A stretch of 64,000 bases of DNA from Cloeon dipterum (GCF_949628265.1 NC_088786.1:22093681-22157680), one strand, 5' to 3'; counted from the stretch's first letter, positions 1 through 11,794 are shown. Notes: generated by a model from the sequence alone, not told the origin. Made by a program: numbers and translations.

Positions 1-1105
1 GCCATTATTTCCTCCCCCCAAAACAATTCGTTTACACGGTGGATGAAGCAGATGTGCGTGTGCGGGGGTGTGTGGTCTGAGAGGGGAGGGAAGGGTTCAC
101 GAGGGCGGTGGCGCCGATATCGATTTTCGTTCGCCGATTACGGAGCACGCACGTGTTGGTCTGCCCGCGTGCAGCCGTTGCGCACCGCTCGATACCATAC
201 ACCATTGTGTCAACCTCAGTCTTATTTTGATGCGAATGACAGCAACCGCTCACAATTAGCTCAATGTGTCTCATTCAGGAGAAATTTATTTGTTAAAAAA
301 ACACGGGTGGCTTTAGCAACCAGAAACGCCTTCGTCGTTAAAATTTTTACTTCTTTCAGTTTTCAATGGAACTTCTTACTCCAAGACGTAGAAAAATGAT
401 GAAAATTCCAACAAAAGCAGTTTATATTCACGAACTAAGAATTAATGAGCTTTGATTCGGCACATTCTTCCTCCTCATGTAGTCATTGACTGTTGATACC
501 ATCAAAAGACCAGTTCTGTTAATACGTGACTGAATTGGTCTACGTGAGTGTCATGTTGGTTTCAGATTATATATTTTACACTAACTCGTGATTGGCATAT
601 GGCCAGATGTATTTTTTACGGAGGTAACACCCACTGGTCCTGGATAGAAGGCCGTTTCGGTCAGGACAGGTGTTTAAAGCGCGGCGGAGAGATTAGCCAG
701 TCTCGCGTGTGGTGCCAAAATTTGCAACCTTCGCAAAACTTTTCACTGAGACGCAACTCCTCAACTTTTCATGACAATATGCGATGGGAAAGACCGCAAC
801 GTGCTAGATAGCAGCTCAACTTTTAATAGCAAACTTTCCACAATTTCCACATCCCGCTCAATTGAAAACACCGCCAAAATCAAGTTTATCGCTTTGAATG
901 CTAATGGCTTTGAGGCAACCCACTTCCTACCGCCGATAAGCACCCTTTAATCCCTCGCCGCAATCACTGTTGCTTTGCTTGCCGATAAAAATAAGCGAGC
1001 AGAAATGGGAATTATAAACAACTAAAATGTGACCCAGGGGGAAAAATCAATGGCCCAAGGAGGCCAACGTCGATGCGAGAGCACGTGCATCGTGTTTACA
1101 CTCAC
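1..1105 (-). other. Intron 1 of the SLC6 gene (partial)
   Basis: This stretch lies downstream, on the minus strand, of the SLC6 first coding exon and begins with its donor (GTGAGT on the minus strand, plus-strand 1100-1105). I found no continuation of the transporter (the expected residues after the TM1 NGGG motif) before the left edge, so the intron is at least 1.1 kb. Bases 1-250 are comparatively GC-rich, but the open frames there look like chance frames. Confidence 0.6.
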
Positions 1106-1376
1106 CTCCTCCGTTTTGCTGGCAGAGATAGGGAAAGCGCCAAATGTTTCCCAGTCCAACCGAGTAGCCAATGATGCTGAGGAAAAACTGCAGTTTGTTA
1201 TCCCAAGCGGCGCGCTCCTGCTTTTCCGGCAGGACGATTGTTACTCCGACTCCAGAGCCGTCCGAATCGATATTCATCGAGTTGAACTCATGGTGCTGGG
1301 TGCCGTTGCTGCCGTTGGGCACCTGCAGGGTGTTGGTGCGGCCCATGTGGGCACTGCCGCTATCCTTGTTGGCCAT
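1106..1376 (-). CDS. SLC6 family Na+/Cl--dependent symporter, first coding exon (partial)
   Basis: SLC6 transporters are 12-TM plasma-membrane symporters that use the Na+ (and usually Cl-) gradient to import neurotransmitters or amino acids. This exon gives the start and 90 codons plus one base. Residues 1-55 are a polar, Gly/Asn/Ser-rich cytosolic tail. Residues 56-90 are the family signature: [20 protein letters not shown] followed by IWRFPYL and an NGGG run, i.e. TM1 with its unwound sodium/substrate-binding segment. The exon ends in phase 1 at a consensus donor inside the NGGG codons, and the missing residues lie left of the window. The start is ATG at 1374-1376 on the minus strand with a favourable AAAATGG context. 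The wording of TM1 suggests the neutral amino-acid/orphan branch (SLC6A15-20-like) more than the monoamine or GABA branches, but 35 conserved residues do not settle the subfamily. Fold assignment is secure; substrate is not. Confidence 0.9.
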
Positions 1377-1800
1377 TTTCAGCGGCCCGCCTCAGGTTCA
1401 GAAATTATTTTGCTTTTTAGCCGTGATTCGCGAGAGTTCGCTTGCTCGTTCGCTTGCTCCGCGCAAAGGGTAGCGAGAGTATTGACGTGCGCCAGATCTC
1501 CGTGCTGGCCGCGCGTCCACCGGAGTTCGACTGACTACGCCGATCGTTTGCACCGGCACTCCGCATGCCCTCGCTGGTTCGCTCCCGCTGCAGCCGTTCG
1601 AACCCACCAATCGCGGAGCGCCGGGTCGAGGCATGCCCTCTTTGAGCAGCCGAGATAACTCGAGCACGAGCACACAATAGCCAAGGAGCCGAAGACCTGA
1701 CGGTGGCTCGTTCTGATCCTTCGTATCTTTTTGCAGCAGCTCCTTCTTTCTTCGCTGAGAGTCGAGGTGGTGGCACCTGAAGCAGATAGTTCGAAGTTTT
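1377..1800 (-). promoter_or_regulatory. 5' UTR / CpG-rich promoter region of the SLC6 gene
   Basis: The 400 bp upstream of the transporter start are clearly richer in GC and CpG than the surrounding AT-rich DNA, and fall back to AT-rich sequence near 1800. This is the usual look of a 5' UTR plus CpG-type promoter. No TATA box is obvious. The long open frames seen here on both strands come from the base composition. The exact transcription start cannot be read from sequence. Confidence 0.5.
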
Positions 1801-4800
1801 AATATCTGCTAGTATATCAAAGGACTCTCAATGATAAACAATGTTTAATAAAAAATTATATTTTTAACATGTTGCAAAATAAATCATACTAATATAAAGA
1901 AACTTTTATATTTTTCCTTTTTTTCCTGTGAACTATACTCTAAAAGGGCAAAAACTCAACATCCTTCACTAAACCAATTTGAATGGGGGCTTCTCAAAAG
2001 CGCATAAGTGTAAGAGCTTTTTAAAAGGCATGAAAAGATACAGGAAGAATGTTAATCTCTGTTGGCGCGAGCGAGGGAGGCTACAGTATAAGGGGAGAGT
2101 AAAGAAGGTCGGCTGCTTGTTGCTTTTTGCTATGTTTGCAAGCATACCTTACTTCTCATCCCATGGTCATCAACAAGAACACACAGCGATGAGATGACCA
2201 ACCCCAAGGAGTGTTAGAGTTCGTTTTTACGTTTTTACTAAAAGTTCAGTTAACAAAAATAAAAGCAATAACGGCAATTTCAAATAATAAAAGCCTCATC
2301 CACTAACACTTACAAGTCGATGGGTTAGGGTGTGAGAACTGTGCCAAGTGCTTGTTCTTCACTTGGCTTTGCGACTGAAAAAATAGTTTGGCATGATATT
2401 AATTCAGGTCACCCAACATATTTCCTACCTCATCCCCCTATAATTCTGCAGATGGGAAGCTCTTTCTTATTTGAAAATATTCGTAACGCATTATTGTAAG
2501 AGGGGAAATTGTGATAGTAGAGGCGACATATGTGCTGATCAATAAAGTGGCAATTAAATATAAAAAATCCAGGATGTTACAGAAGTTTTAAACGATGTGT
2601 CATAGAAAAAATTCTGATGTTTTCGGGGGGTTTTTAAGCTACAGTTTCTCAAAATGGATGAATTTAACCGTTCTACAGAACCAAATGTATTTTTCATCAT
2701 TGAGACTGGTCAACAGACACAGACGTTGGAACAAGAACGACGTAGATTAGAATGATTCATTCTTTTATGTTATATTTTATAGCATATTGATTTCATTTTA
2801 AGTGCATGCTTGACGATACTGTTCTGTTCCGACTATAGATGAGCAAATAATGTACAATTCCAAAACTTACATAAATGGATGGGCCTCAATGAATTTAAGA
2901 ATCCTATCCTAAGAATCTTTTCAAGGAACTGTAACGCACATTCACGCAAGATTATTCATGAACAGTGAAACTAATTACATTTTGAAAACGCTGAGGAGTC
3001 TATCTTAACTATACTGTGGCATTAATCATTAACCTCTTTTAAGTTTTTAAAATAATTACCAAAACTCTCAATGTTTGGAAACATCTTCCCATCCATAAAC
3101 ATTGTATTTAAATCTGCATAATTGCATAATAGCTAATTACAATGAAAAGGGGAACAATATTTTATTTACGCATCATCCTCAAATATATATATATATATGT
3201 ATTTTCAACCTGTCCAACTAGAAATCGTTCTGAACGAAAAAAAGACTTAATTAACTGTTTGAAAGTTCTAGATTTTCATCAAACTGGAAAAGCAAAATGA
3301 CACGAGAAAATTCGCACAATTTATCGTTATAGTCTTTACCTACACCTAAACAAACAGTTACGCAAAAATAAGCCGATTTTGCGAGATTCCTATGCGCTTG
3401 TAAACAGCTTTGCATGGCCAAATTCTTTAATATGGGTTCTAATCTTACAATTATTGGGATTCATTTTATTAGTTGGCAATTATAGTCGCTATAAGCCGTC
3501 CTGAATATCCCAGTTTGCTTGGAATGAATTATGTTCCTAAACAAATATATTGCAGGCTTGGTATTTTGTAAAATAAAAATTATTAAGTGTTCATATTATA
3601 AATAACATAAAAAACTTTGTAACATCATTTTAAATAAATTAACATAAAATGCACTAAAACTTCAAAGTTCTGATGTGAGGGGGCGAAATATTCGGGATCT
3701 CTGAAGGACAGCTTGCACTAACACAGTTTCCAGAAGTAAAAAAAGTAACCTCATAAAACGCGTTTATTCGTCTGAAGAGCCAAAATAAAAGCGCTATCAC
3801 ACAGAAAGCACACTACTTTCAATTGTTTGCGTGCGAGCTCATACGTACAAGATATTCAATATCGATTAACCTTCGTGTTCATGCTGGAGGGCATGTCGGT
3901 TACTGTAGTACATACGGTCGTACATCGCACAAAATGCCACGAGGAGCCCGAAATGAGACCTATATTTACGACGTATCGATTCGCCTCCGTTTTCTGCGTA
4001 GTACTTTGCTGCATTCATCTTCGTGCGACGCCGGGTCGGTCACCGGGGTAATTGCGACTTGCGACAGGTCAGACGACCTACATAAATTTTTCCAATTAAC
4101 CTTGCAAATTAAACTCTCTGTAGGATTGAAGCGTACTGCGTGTACAGATTGATTTGATTTCTCAACACCATGTTGTGAAACTGTTGAATATGGAACAAAC
4201 TAAAATAGAGCAGTTTTTAAAATTCAAAAATTCACTTATTAAAATATGACCCCTTGGGTTGGCCTGGACCCTGGAAGCGCCATTACGAACTAAAAATAAT
4301 TTTTAATGAATTTTCGAAAGGTTGCATTAATTATAATAAATCAAAGAGTGAGAATTCCTGGCAGTGAAAATTCTGAATAAAAAATGACGACATTCGTTCA
4401 CTTCACGGGGTCTTTACGCATTGTGAACTGTGTTTTGGAAGTGCTACATTGTGTCATTGAAAGAAATATTATTAAACGTCAAGGTCTATTATTTTTGGAC
4501 ACTTAGTTTAAACAGGGTGTGCGTCAAACAGCGGAAATAATTACACTGCTGTAGCAGAATTGCAAAATAGCCGACTTTTGGCAGTGATCGAGGCGCCTTC
4601 ATTAGGGGCAGCAGAGCGGCGTTTGCCAGTCCAAAAGTACCACTGAATAATAGCAGAGGCATAGGACACAGTTTCTGCGACATCAGCTGCTCTAACCCTC
4701 ACCCAGTTTGTAAACTGAGCGCGCCGGTTGAAACGAGCCCCTTTGAGCGTGAACACACATATATTATTGACTCCTGAGTCTGCATTTGACACAGATCCTA

Positions 4801-7800
4801 AAGACAGTGCCACTCGTCTGCTATATGTGTATTTTAGTGTGTTTGAATAAGCATGCATGCAGGATCATTAGTCAGTGAGAAAATTAACCTGCAAGCTCTA
4901 ATCGCATTTGCAACTCCACGTCACGATATTAAATTATGTGATGTATATTTGATCGTTCGTTTCCGAGGAATGTTGAAGCCAAAAGAAACTAAAATTAGAC
5001 ATAAACACGTTGGTAAAATGTTTTGTTCTGTTGTTGGAAGGCCACGCTAAATTTGGTTAGCCAAGACCCTCTGATTAATTCGTGTGGCTATAGCACTCAC
5101 GTCAGAGTGATAACGAGCCGCCACTAATTAAATGTGCACTGCGCAGAGTAGGTAGTATTGTGCAAAGCTCCTAGTCCATTCATGCACAAAGAGTCCTATG
5201 TATTTGTTTATCACGTCATGAGTGTGATAACAAGAACGAGTGCAGAGGTGTGTCTGTGACGCCAGGTTTGCGAATAGCCGTGAAAATCACGCGACCGCTG
5301 AATTTAGCGCCGTCTGGCTACAGACCCAAACGTTAAATTTCTCTCCTTTAGACCGAAGAAATGAAAACCACAATTATTCTTTCAAAAGTTTGCGTTTATG
5401 CCTTTAAAATTTTGCATTTTGTTCCGTTCCATAGTCTAATAAACAACATTTGGTTGGCACCACCAATAACTTATAATCTAGAACATCTGGACAAATCATT
5501 ATTGTGTCTATTTACGGATGAGTTACTTTAATTATTCTGTCATAAAAATTTGATTATTTTTATAATTACACTTGAAAACGGCTTATGTGCAACAGAATGA
5601 TGCATCAACATGGCAACCAAATTGATTTAAATGCCATGAGTGAAAACTTTTGTATCAGAGTCACTTCAATGATCAGCAGGTGACAATTTTTTCAAAAGCC
5701 CTCGAAAATTTTATTTTCTAGTGAAATCTGCACATTTAATTTAAATTTTTAGGTATATTTCAACCTTTTAAGCATTTTACGAGGCAAGATTGGCTTCCAA
5801 AATGAAAAATCTAAACGTTGAAGTTTCACTTACAGTCTCCATAGAAAATGAGAGACTGCTGTTTGTGATCATTAGCTACAGCACTATTAGTTCAAATTCA
5901 ATGGAATTTTATCCTTACTGAAGCTCAAGGTGCAATTAGCTCGATCGCATGTGAATTTGACGCCTGGCGAATCAATTCGAGAGTGCCAGAGTGCAAAATA
6001 ATAATAACGGCGATTGTTTGCGGAAGGCTTGAGATGCCGGCCGCGTACTTGGGCGCATCCAAGCGGGTGGTGTACGTACATATGTAATGGGTTCGGCTAG
6101 TGCCCATCCGTAGTGTACGTATTGATCTGCACCTCCTGCCCTCGTTAGGCCGCAGCAGGGGCTCGAACCGCGACCTACGCAGCAGTCTACAACCCCATAT
6201 ATCGTTCTTGGCCCCCGCTCAAGAGAAACACCCACTTATCTCCTGGACTGTGAGGCAGACACACTCTTTTTGTCACCTCTATGGTTGATGCAGTCTAATG
6301 GTCATTTCAGAATTTGTGGATTTTGCCACAAAAACCATTTTTAGTGACCTAAACCGTTGCATAATCTAGGAATGAAATTCAACAAAGAATATTAAAATTC
6401 ATTATTTGCTTGCTTGAGAGCCACTTAAATTTATACTTTTAAATGGAGCAACGTGATCTCTTGTTCAATTAATTATTAAAACGGGGTTTGAATACAAATG
6501 ACTGCAGAATTTTACAGCATCAAGCATGAGTGTGGAAAGGATGTAACTCAAGAAGTCTTATCAAAATATATGGCGAAAAGCAAACACCGCCTTCTTCTGT
6601 TTGGGAGTCCCTATATATCATTTTCAACGCCACGAACCATTAAAGAAATGAAAAATTCCCGGACAGTTAAAGAATTAAAAAGCAGCCAAATGGAAAATGG
6701 CAAGTAAATGCAATAATAATAAAAGTCAGAATTAAAAATACTTAATTAAGGACGCCAATGATTCATTCGTCAAGCTCAAACGTGCATTAACAGTTCTCGA
6801 AATATATTTTTTTTAGATTTTGTATGCAATAAGCTAAAAGGCATTCACTTCCTTACCTTAGCCAACCCTAAAAGCTTTCATCCTCTCAAATTACCGTGAA
6901 AACATTTTTGGGATTTTCTATTACTTTCCCTTTATGTTGCATCTTCAATTACCCAACCATCGCCTAAAAACGACGAAGATTAACTTCTTTTCCTTTCATG
7001 TGCACGTCTCTAATTTGACTTGCTTTAGTTTCCCTTTGGAAATGGGATTAGAGCACCATTAACTTAATTCTCCAGTGACCCTGCCAAGGGTCTACGTGTA
7101 TTTTTTGGGCTGCAGGATCAAATTAATATCAAGTCTCCAGCTGCCTTTAGAATAAATTAATTTAGCTTGAGAGACTTAATCTTGATGCTGATGGTTTGCA
7201 ACCACGAACTCAATGGTGCTCGCTTGAGCGGTTTAACCTAAGTTGGCCCGATTAGCACCAGATATAAACTTATGATACTTTCCATGATTATCAAAACTTT
7301 GTTATAACCCAATCCGATTTACCTCTGCTTTGAAACTATTGATAGCACAGAGAGTGGTTTGGAATTAAAATTGAACTTTCGTTGCGTATATATTTGGTAC
7401 AACGTTGTGATATCTCCTGTGTCGTCCGAAAATTTGTATGGGGAAATATGCCAAAATAACAAAAGTGTCATATCTTGGTGCTAAAGGCACAATCTTGAGA
7501 AAAACGCATTGTGGATGGACTACGATAATTTATTACCACTTGAAAGGTGCAAAAAACAGTTGCTCACAAATGGGAGCCGAGAACAATATGCTAAATTTTG
7601 CAAACCTGCAACAAGCGGCGCGATAAACGAAAAATATGAATTTTAGGGACACGGCGCATAGGACAACCACAGATAAATATTATATAGTGCTAGGTTAAAA
7701 ACACTAAATAAATAGATATTCTAGTCCTTCTTATGTTTTGATTTGCTGGACACTCGTCCCACGCCGGCTGTTAGCCGACTCAATTTTAAAGGCAATTTTG

Positions 7801-9123
7801 AGCTCAAATATAAAAACAACATATAAAATACAAAACAATGCGATTTTTTTGGCGCCGTGACATTTCAAAGCCGAATCAACCAAACTGTTCTTTTTTTATC
7901 TAGTTGACCTTTTTATTCTTTTAAAATACAACTTAAATTAATTTATTAAAAACACCTTGTGAATTTATAAGTATGAAAGGTTAATTATACATATTTGTGA
8001 AAACTAAGAGAGCTCTAGTGAAAGTCGCATGCATTGACCTTTCTTCCAGGTGATAACAACTCTGACTTTTAGACTGAAATTACAAATTATTTAGAATAGA
8101 CGCGTGTGGAAAATAGCTGTTAGGACTAAAATGAAAATAAAAACAGCAAAAACAGTAAAGCTCTAATTTTAATCTAATGTAGTTTAATGGAGAGGATAAC
8201 TCTCTACACGTTACTTCAAAATTTCGCAGATTTAACAATAAGCCAAATTCATTGTCAGCGTTTACCCCCATTAACAACGAGCACGAGCAAAGTCGATTTT
8301 TATATTTTAAATTGTGTGTGGGTGTGGGCTTGCAAAATGTTGCGTCACAAGCAGGAGGGATGACGTCATTTGAGCATCAAATATGCACTTAGCATGATAT
8401 ATATAATATTATATATACATCGACAACAGACGCATGCTACGAAAATCGATTTTAACTCTACTGCTTTTTCAGCTTGTCATTGCAGCTGCAGCCATCTAGC
8501 GAAAAAGTTTGGAACGTTGAAAATCCACATGAATTGCTAATTATTACACATTTAAAATAGTCGAAGTACACTGACAACTAGCAAAGTAAATCTAGAATTA
8601 AAATCGGATCCAGCCAATCATTCCAATTTGATTTTAAAATTCCTCAAAATACATACAACGTGCACTCAAGAATTCCCTGCAGTTCCTTACCCATATATCT
8701 ACCCCAGTTAAATACATACAAAACACGCATTACAGTAAAAATATGATAATACATATTAACTTACAGTGTTGTAAAATGGTGCTGTAACTGATAGTTGAAT
8801 GGTTCAAATAGGCATGACATGATGTCAAAAGGTCAAAGTCACGAATAGAGACAATATCAAAGTCAAAGTTATCCATAACAAAGCCATGCGTTATTACGTT
8901 CTGCTCGAAAGTAACGCCCACTAGAGCACAAAAGAGGCGTGGTTGTGGAATTATTTCTCAAACACATGTTTAGGTCGGTTTAGGTTGTCGTTTTGAATTT
9001 TGATTCTGCATTATTTGCCTGCCTTGGATCTTCTCATATTTAACTTGAGTTTTAATACCAAAATTACTTGCCCTTTCGGCAGAATCTTAAACAGGAAAAC
9101 AGTTTTGTGCAGCAGAAACATAA
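1801..9123. other. AT-rich intergenic region
   Basis: About 7.3 kb separate the SLC6 5' end from mRpL27. I see no convincing multi-exon coding signal, RNA gene or complete mobile element. Small items noted inside are a possible signal-peptide exon (3953-4049), a tRNA-like B-box segment (6140-6205, minus), short TA microsatellites near 3185-3200, and a perfect 20-bp AT palindrome (8398-8417). Confidence 0.5.
3953..4049 (+). CDS. Possible first exon of a secreted protein (weak candidate)
   Basis: An ATG at 3953 opens a frame whose translation has the shape of a signal peptide: a short basic start (MRPIFTTYR), a hydrophobic core (FASVFCVVLCCIHL), then a small-residue region with a plausible cleavage after LRA. 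The frame continues to a possible donor (GTAATT) near 4050 and would otherwise stop at once. The surrounding 300 bp are more GC-rich than their flanks. No downstream exon was recognised and no TATA/initiator pair is clear, so this may be a chance frame. Confidence 0.18.
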
Positions 9124-9793
9124 ATGTCTGCGTTGCAAAGGATTCTTCTTGGCACTCCATACATTTTTAGAGGGACCGCTGAGATTTTTGCCAGTCCATC
9201 CTCGATAGGTATGTATAACTAAATCTTAGAACTCCAACACCGGCATTTCATTAAATATGATTAAAGTGTTATTAAAATTATGCATTTTCCACATAACTTT
9301 TGCATTACATTGGTGGCTAAATATGTATTTAAAGTTGGACCTACTGTCGTTGCCAGCCAAATAAACGAAATTTATCGGTGTGGGCTATCCTGTCTAACAA
9401 TCAAATAATATAATACTAATTTCAGCAACTCGCAACGCATCAAAAAAAGCTGGAGGCAGCAGTAGAAATCAACGAGGTAAAACTGCAATCCCCAAGTTCC
9501 GAGGGTTAAAGAGAGCTGAAGGCGACTATGTCACCGCTGGAACCAAGTTGGTCACGCAGCGAGACCTGAATTATCATCCAGGGTTGAATGTTGGATTTGG
9601 TAAGAACGGCACTCTGTTTGCAATTGAACATGGCTATGTCAAATTCTCAAGCGAAAAATGCGACCTAAACATGGACCACACGTGGGTTCAAAGGATTTAC
9701 GGTGGAAAGGACATAACGTATTTGTACAAAAAATATGTTCACGTCATCACAGATCCTCAACACAACAGATTCAAAATGATTGACTCTGTTTGA
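9124..9793 (+). CDS. mRpL27: Mitochondrial large ribosomal subunit protein bL27m
   Basis: This gene encodes the mitochondrial counterpart of bacterial L27, which sits near the peptidyl-transferase centre of the large subunit. Exon 1 (9124-9208) starts at ATG and encodes a 28-residue, Arg-containing amphipathic leader that fits a mitochondrial targeting sequence. The donor is G|GTATGT. Exon 2 (9426-9793) follows a TTTCAG acceptor; the phases match (G|CA gives Ala). The joined protein is 150 aa, close to the usual animal length of about 148. The hallmark L27 segment ASKKAGGSSRNQRG (about residues 32-45) and the fold residues TKLVTQRDLNYHPGLNVGFG with a following GTLFAIEHGYV are all present. The C-terminal 45 residues (WVQRIYGG...) are the mitochondrial-type extension. 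The 217-bp intron is short. A polyadenylation signal follows 37 bp after the stop. The next gene, CenH3, converges from the other strand. Confidence 0.96.
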
Positions 9794-9829
9794 AATCAAT
9801 ATTTCTAGTAAGATTGTGTTAGTCGTCTA

Positions 9830-9835
9830 AATAAA
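9830..9835 (+). terminator. Polyadenylation signal AATAAA for mRpL27
   Basis: A canonical AATAAA hexamer lies 37 bp after the mRpL27 stop codon, in an AT-rich 3' UTR. It implies a very short 3' UTR and leaves about 200 bp before the end of the convergent CenH3 coding region. Confidence 0.75.
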
Positions 9836-10038
9836 CAGACCATAAATGCTTTATATTTTGTGTATTTCTTTTGCGCAGCAATTGCCAAACTTGACTTTCC
9901 AATTTTCGGGGAAGCTTAACCATTTTTACAAAAATATCATTATTACAAAGGACTTACAACTGTTTACAAACTGAAAAACTAGCACTTATTTAACGGGCAA
10001 CACATAACTGTACAACACGTTACAATAATTGAGATCAC

Positions 10039-11794
10039 TTAATTACACGGGTCAAGGCGACCTCTTAGTCGTTTGAGTAGAATGATGTCTGGTGCCATGA
10101 GTGTTACTCGCTTTGCATGAATTGACAGGAGATTGGCATCTTCGAAGAATTGGGTAAGGTACGCCTCAGCACTCTCTTGCAGCGCCGAAAGGGCTTCAGT
10201 TGTGATTCTAGATTTGACAGAATTGTCAAGCATTTTTTTGGTTCTACAACGAAATAGAATACCTCAAGTCTCGGCCTGTGAAATTCATCATGACTTCTCT
10301 CACAATTCTGCTGAATGGAAGTTTAGGAATTAACAAGTTGGTCGAACGCTGCATCAATTTGATCTCCTGTAGCGCCTTTGCACCAGGCCTGTAAGGCTTC
10401 TGTGAAAATGAATTAAATATTTGGTCTCAATGAAAGCAATGACAGACCATAAAATAAATTTCAGGTAGATTTTTCAAAGGCTACTTCCATAGACAAAAAA
10501 ATAACGAATTGGCTAAGAAATTTATATAGCGTTTAACACAAATAATTATTAAATCCAGACATTATATAATCTCGTTGCCACCAATGCCAATTTAAAAACT
10601 TTATACTCTTTCTTTATATTATTTAAGCTTCCCTCCCCTAAGGATGGTAGACACAGGATACTACAATCGACTTAGTTCATAGCAGTCATAGTTACTTTGC
10701 TATAGTTCGCAAATAGCGAGTAATTATGATCAAAGTCGAATATTGTATTATGTGTCTACCATCCTCCACGGTCATTTCCTTATATCTAGTCTCTACCATA
10801 ACATATATTATGTTTGAGTAGAACTCTTCCAGTCCAATAAAAATTATTAGTTCTCATTGTTGATTATAGCTAGAAGTATGTAGTTCATTTAATCCATCGT
10901 TTGTGAAATTTAGCAACAGTTTACCTTTAATATGACTGTGCAATGGTGATATAAATATTTGCGCAATCTACTAATTGGTCTGCGAATTATGAGCCATGAT
11001 GGCCACAAATTGTATAATAAAAAAGGATTTCCATTAAGGTGACAGTGCTCGCCGCTTAATTAGCACGAAAACTATTAAACCAATTTTCTAAAAATACAAA
11101 AAATAGAAGTGCAACGTGATTTTTACCTTTTTTCCTAATTTTAAGATAGAATTTCAAGTCTAGGTAAGCAGGAATTTTTCACAACTTTTCTGTTAAGCTT
11201 TACTTTAATGAAAAAATCAGTGTCGCGAGATTTACTCGATATAATTTTAAATTAAATTATCAAATGACATCAGCTGTGGCATTTCAGCGCCATAATAAAT
11301 TCAATACCTTTGATTTTCTTTTCAGTCCTGGCATTTTGTTTCTTTGAACTGATTTCTTTTTTCCCACATACGATGGTGGAGCAGCTAGAGCTGGATGAAG
11401 TGCATTCGCTTCTGTCTTTTTCGCCTTTCTCTTAACAGGGGACATGCTGGATGCCCTAACTTGGCTGTAAAAAATAGTGATTCTAAGAGGATATTTTCTG
11501 ATAGTCAAGTATAGATAGCCAATTTATGTACACATTTTGGGTGGTGGATTTGGATGAATCCTTTCCTAATTCACTCACATTATAATTTGTGCGAGAAAGG
11601 AAGAAAGGACATTTCAAACTCAATGTGTGTGTGTACAATATCTACTACATATACATACATATGTACAATAACACAACATGTCCTTTCATTCACTTAATTC
11701 ACACCCAAAATGTGTGAAAATTGAAATTAACACACTGGCATAATATCAATAAGTATGAATTGTACCAAGAAACTTACCTCTTCGAGCGAACCAT
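10039..11794 (-). CDS. CENH3: Centromeric histone H3 variant (CenH3 / CENP-A / Cid-like)
   Basis: CenH3 replaces H3 in centromeric nucleosomes and specifies the kinetochore. Four minus-strand exons join in phase: 11778-11794, 11308-11464, 10263-10399 and 10039-10207, giving 159 aa. Residues 1-58 form a Lys/Arg/Ser/Pro-rich tail that lacks the H3 ARTKQTARKS start and contains an SPVKRK motif. Residues 59-159 are an H3-type histone fold: [14 protein letters not shown] (before and in alphaN), [15 protein letters not shown] (alpha1), [10 protein letters not shown] and [16 protein letters not shown] (alpha2/loop 2), then [10 protein letters not shown] and a short LDPCN tail. Loop 1 reads NFTGRDLR against DFKTDLR in H3, so it is one residue longer, as is usual in CenH3. 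Canonical H3 is almost invariant, so this many fold substitutions also argue for a centromeric variant. Introns are about 313, 908 and 55 bp. The start has context AGAATGG. Confidence 0.88.
10641..10765. mobile_element. 125-bp fold-back (MITE-like) element in CenH3 intron 2
   Basis: The ends are perfect 15-bp inverted repeats: AGGATGGTAGACACA at 10641-10655 and its complement at 10751-10765. The symmetry continues imperfectly inward (ACTACAATCGACTT on the left against the complement of AAGTCGAATATTGTAT on the right, then TCATAG/ATTATGA and AGTTACT/AGTAATT), so nearly the whole element can fold into one long hairpin. No coding capacity is present and no clear target-site duplication is visible. 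A non-autonomous fold-back or MITE-type insertion is the simplest reading. The hairpin would also be present in the CenH3 pre-mRNA. Confidence 0.6.
11530..11715. mobile_element. 186-bp element with 14-bp terminal inverted repeats in CenH3 intron 1
   Basis: ACACATTTTGGGTG at 11530-11543 is matched exactly by its complement at 11702-11715. A second inverted pair lies inside (AAAGGACAT at about 11607 and ATGTCCTTT near 11679), and short CA/TG and CATA runs lie between the arms. The element is too short to encode a transposase. The structure suggests a MITE-like insertion, although no target-site duplication is evident. Confidence 0.5.

Noticed and set aside
1029..1658. 209-codon open frame on the plus strand
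   Set aside because: It runs antisense over the SLC6 first exon and its GC-rich 5' region, and the translation has no family features.
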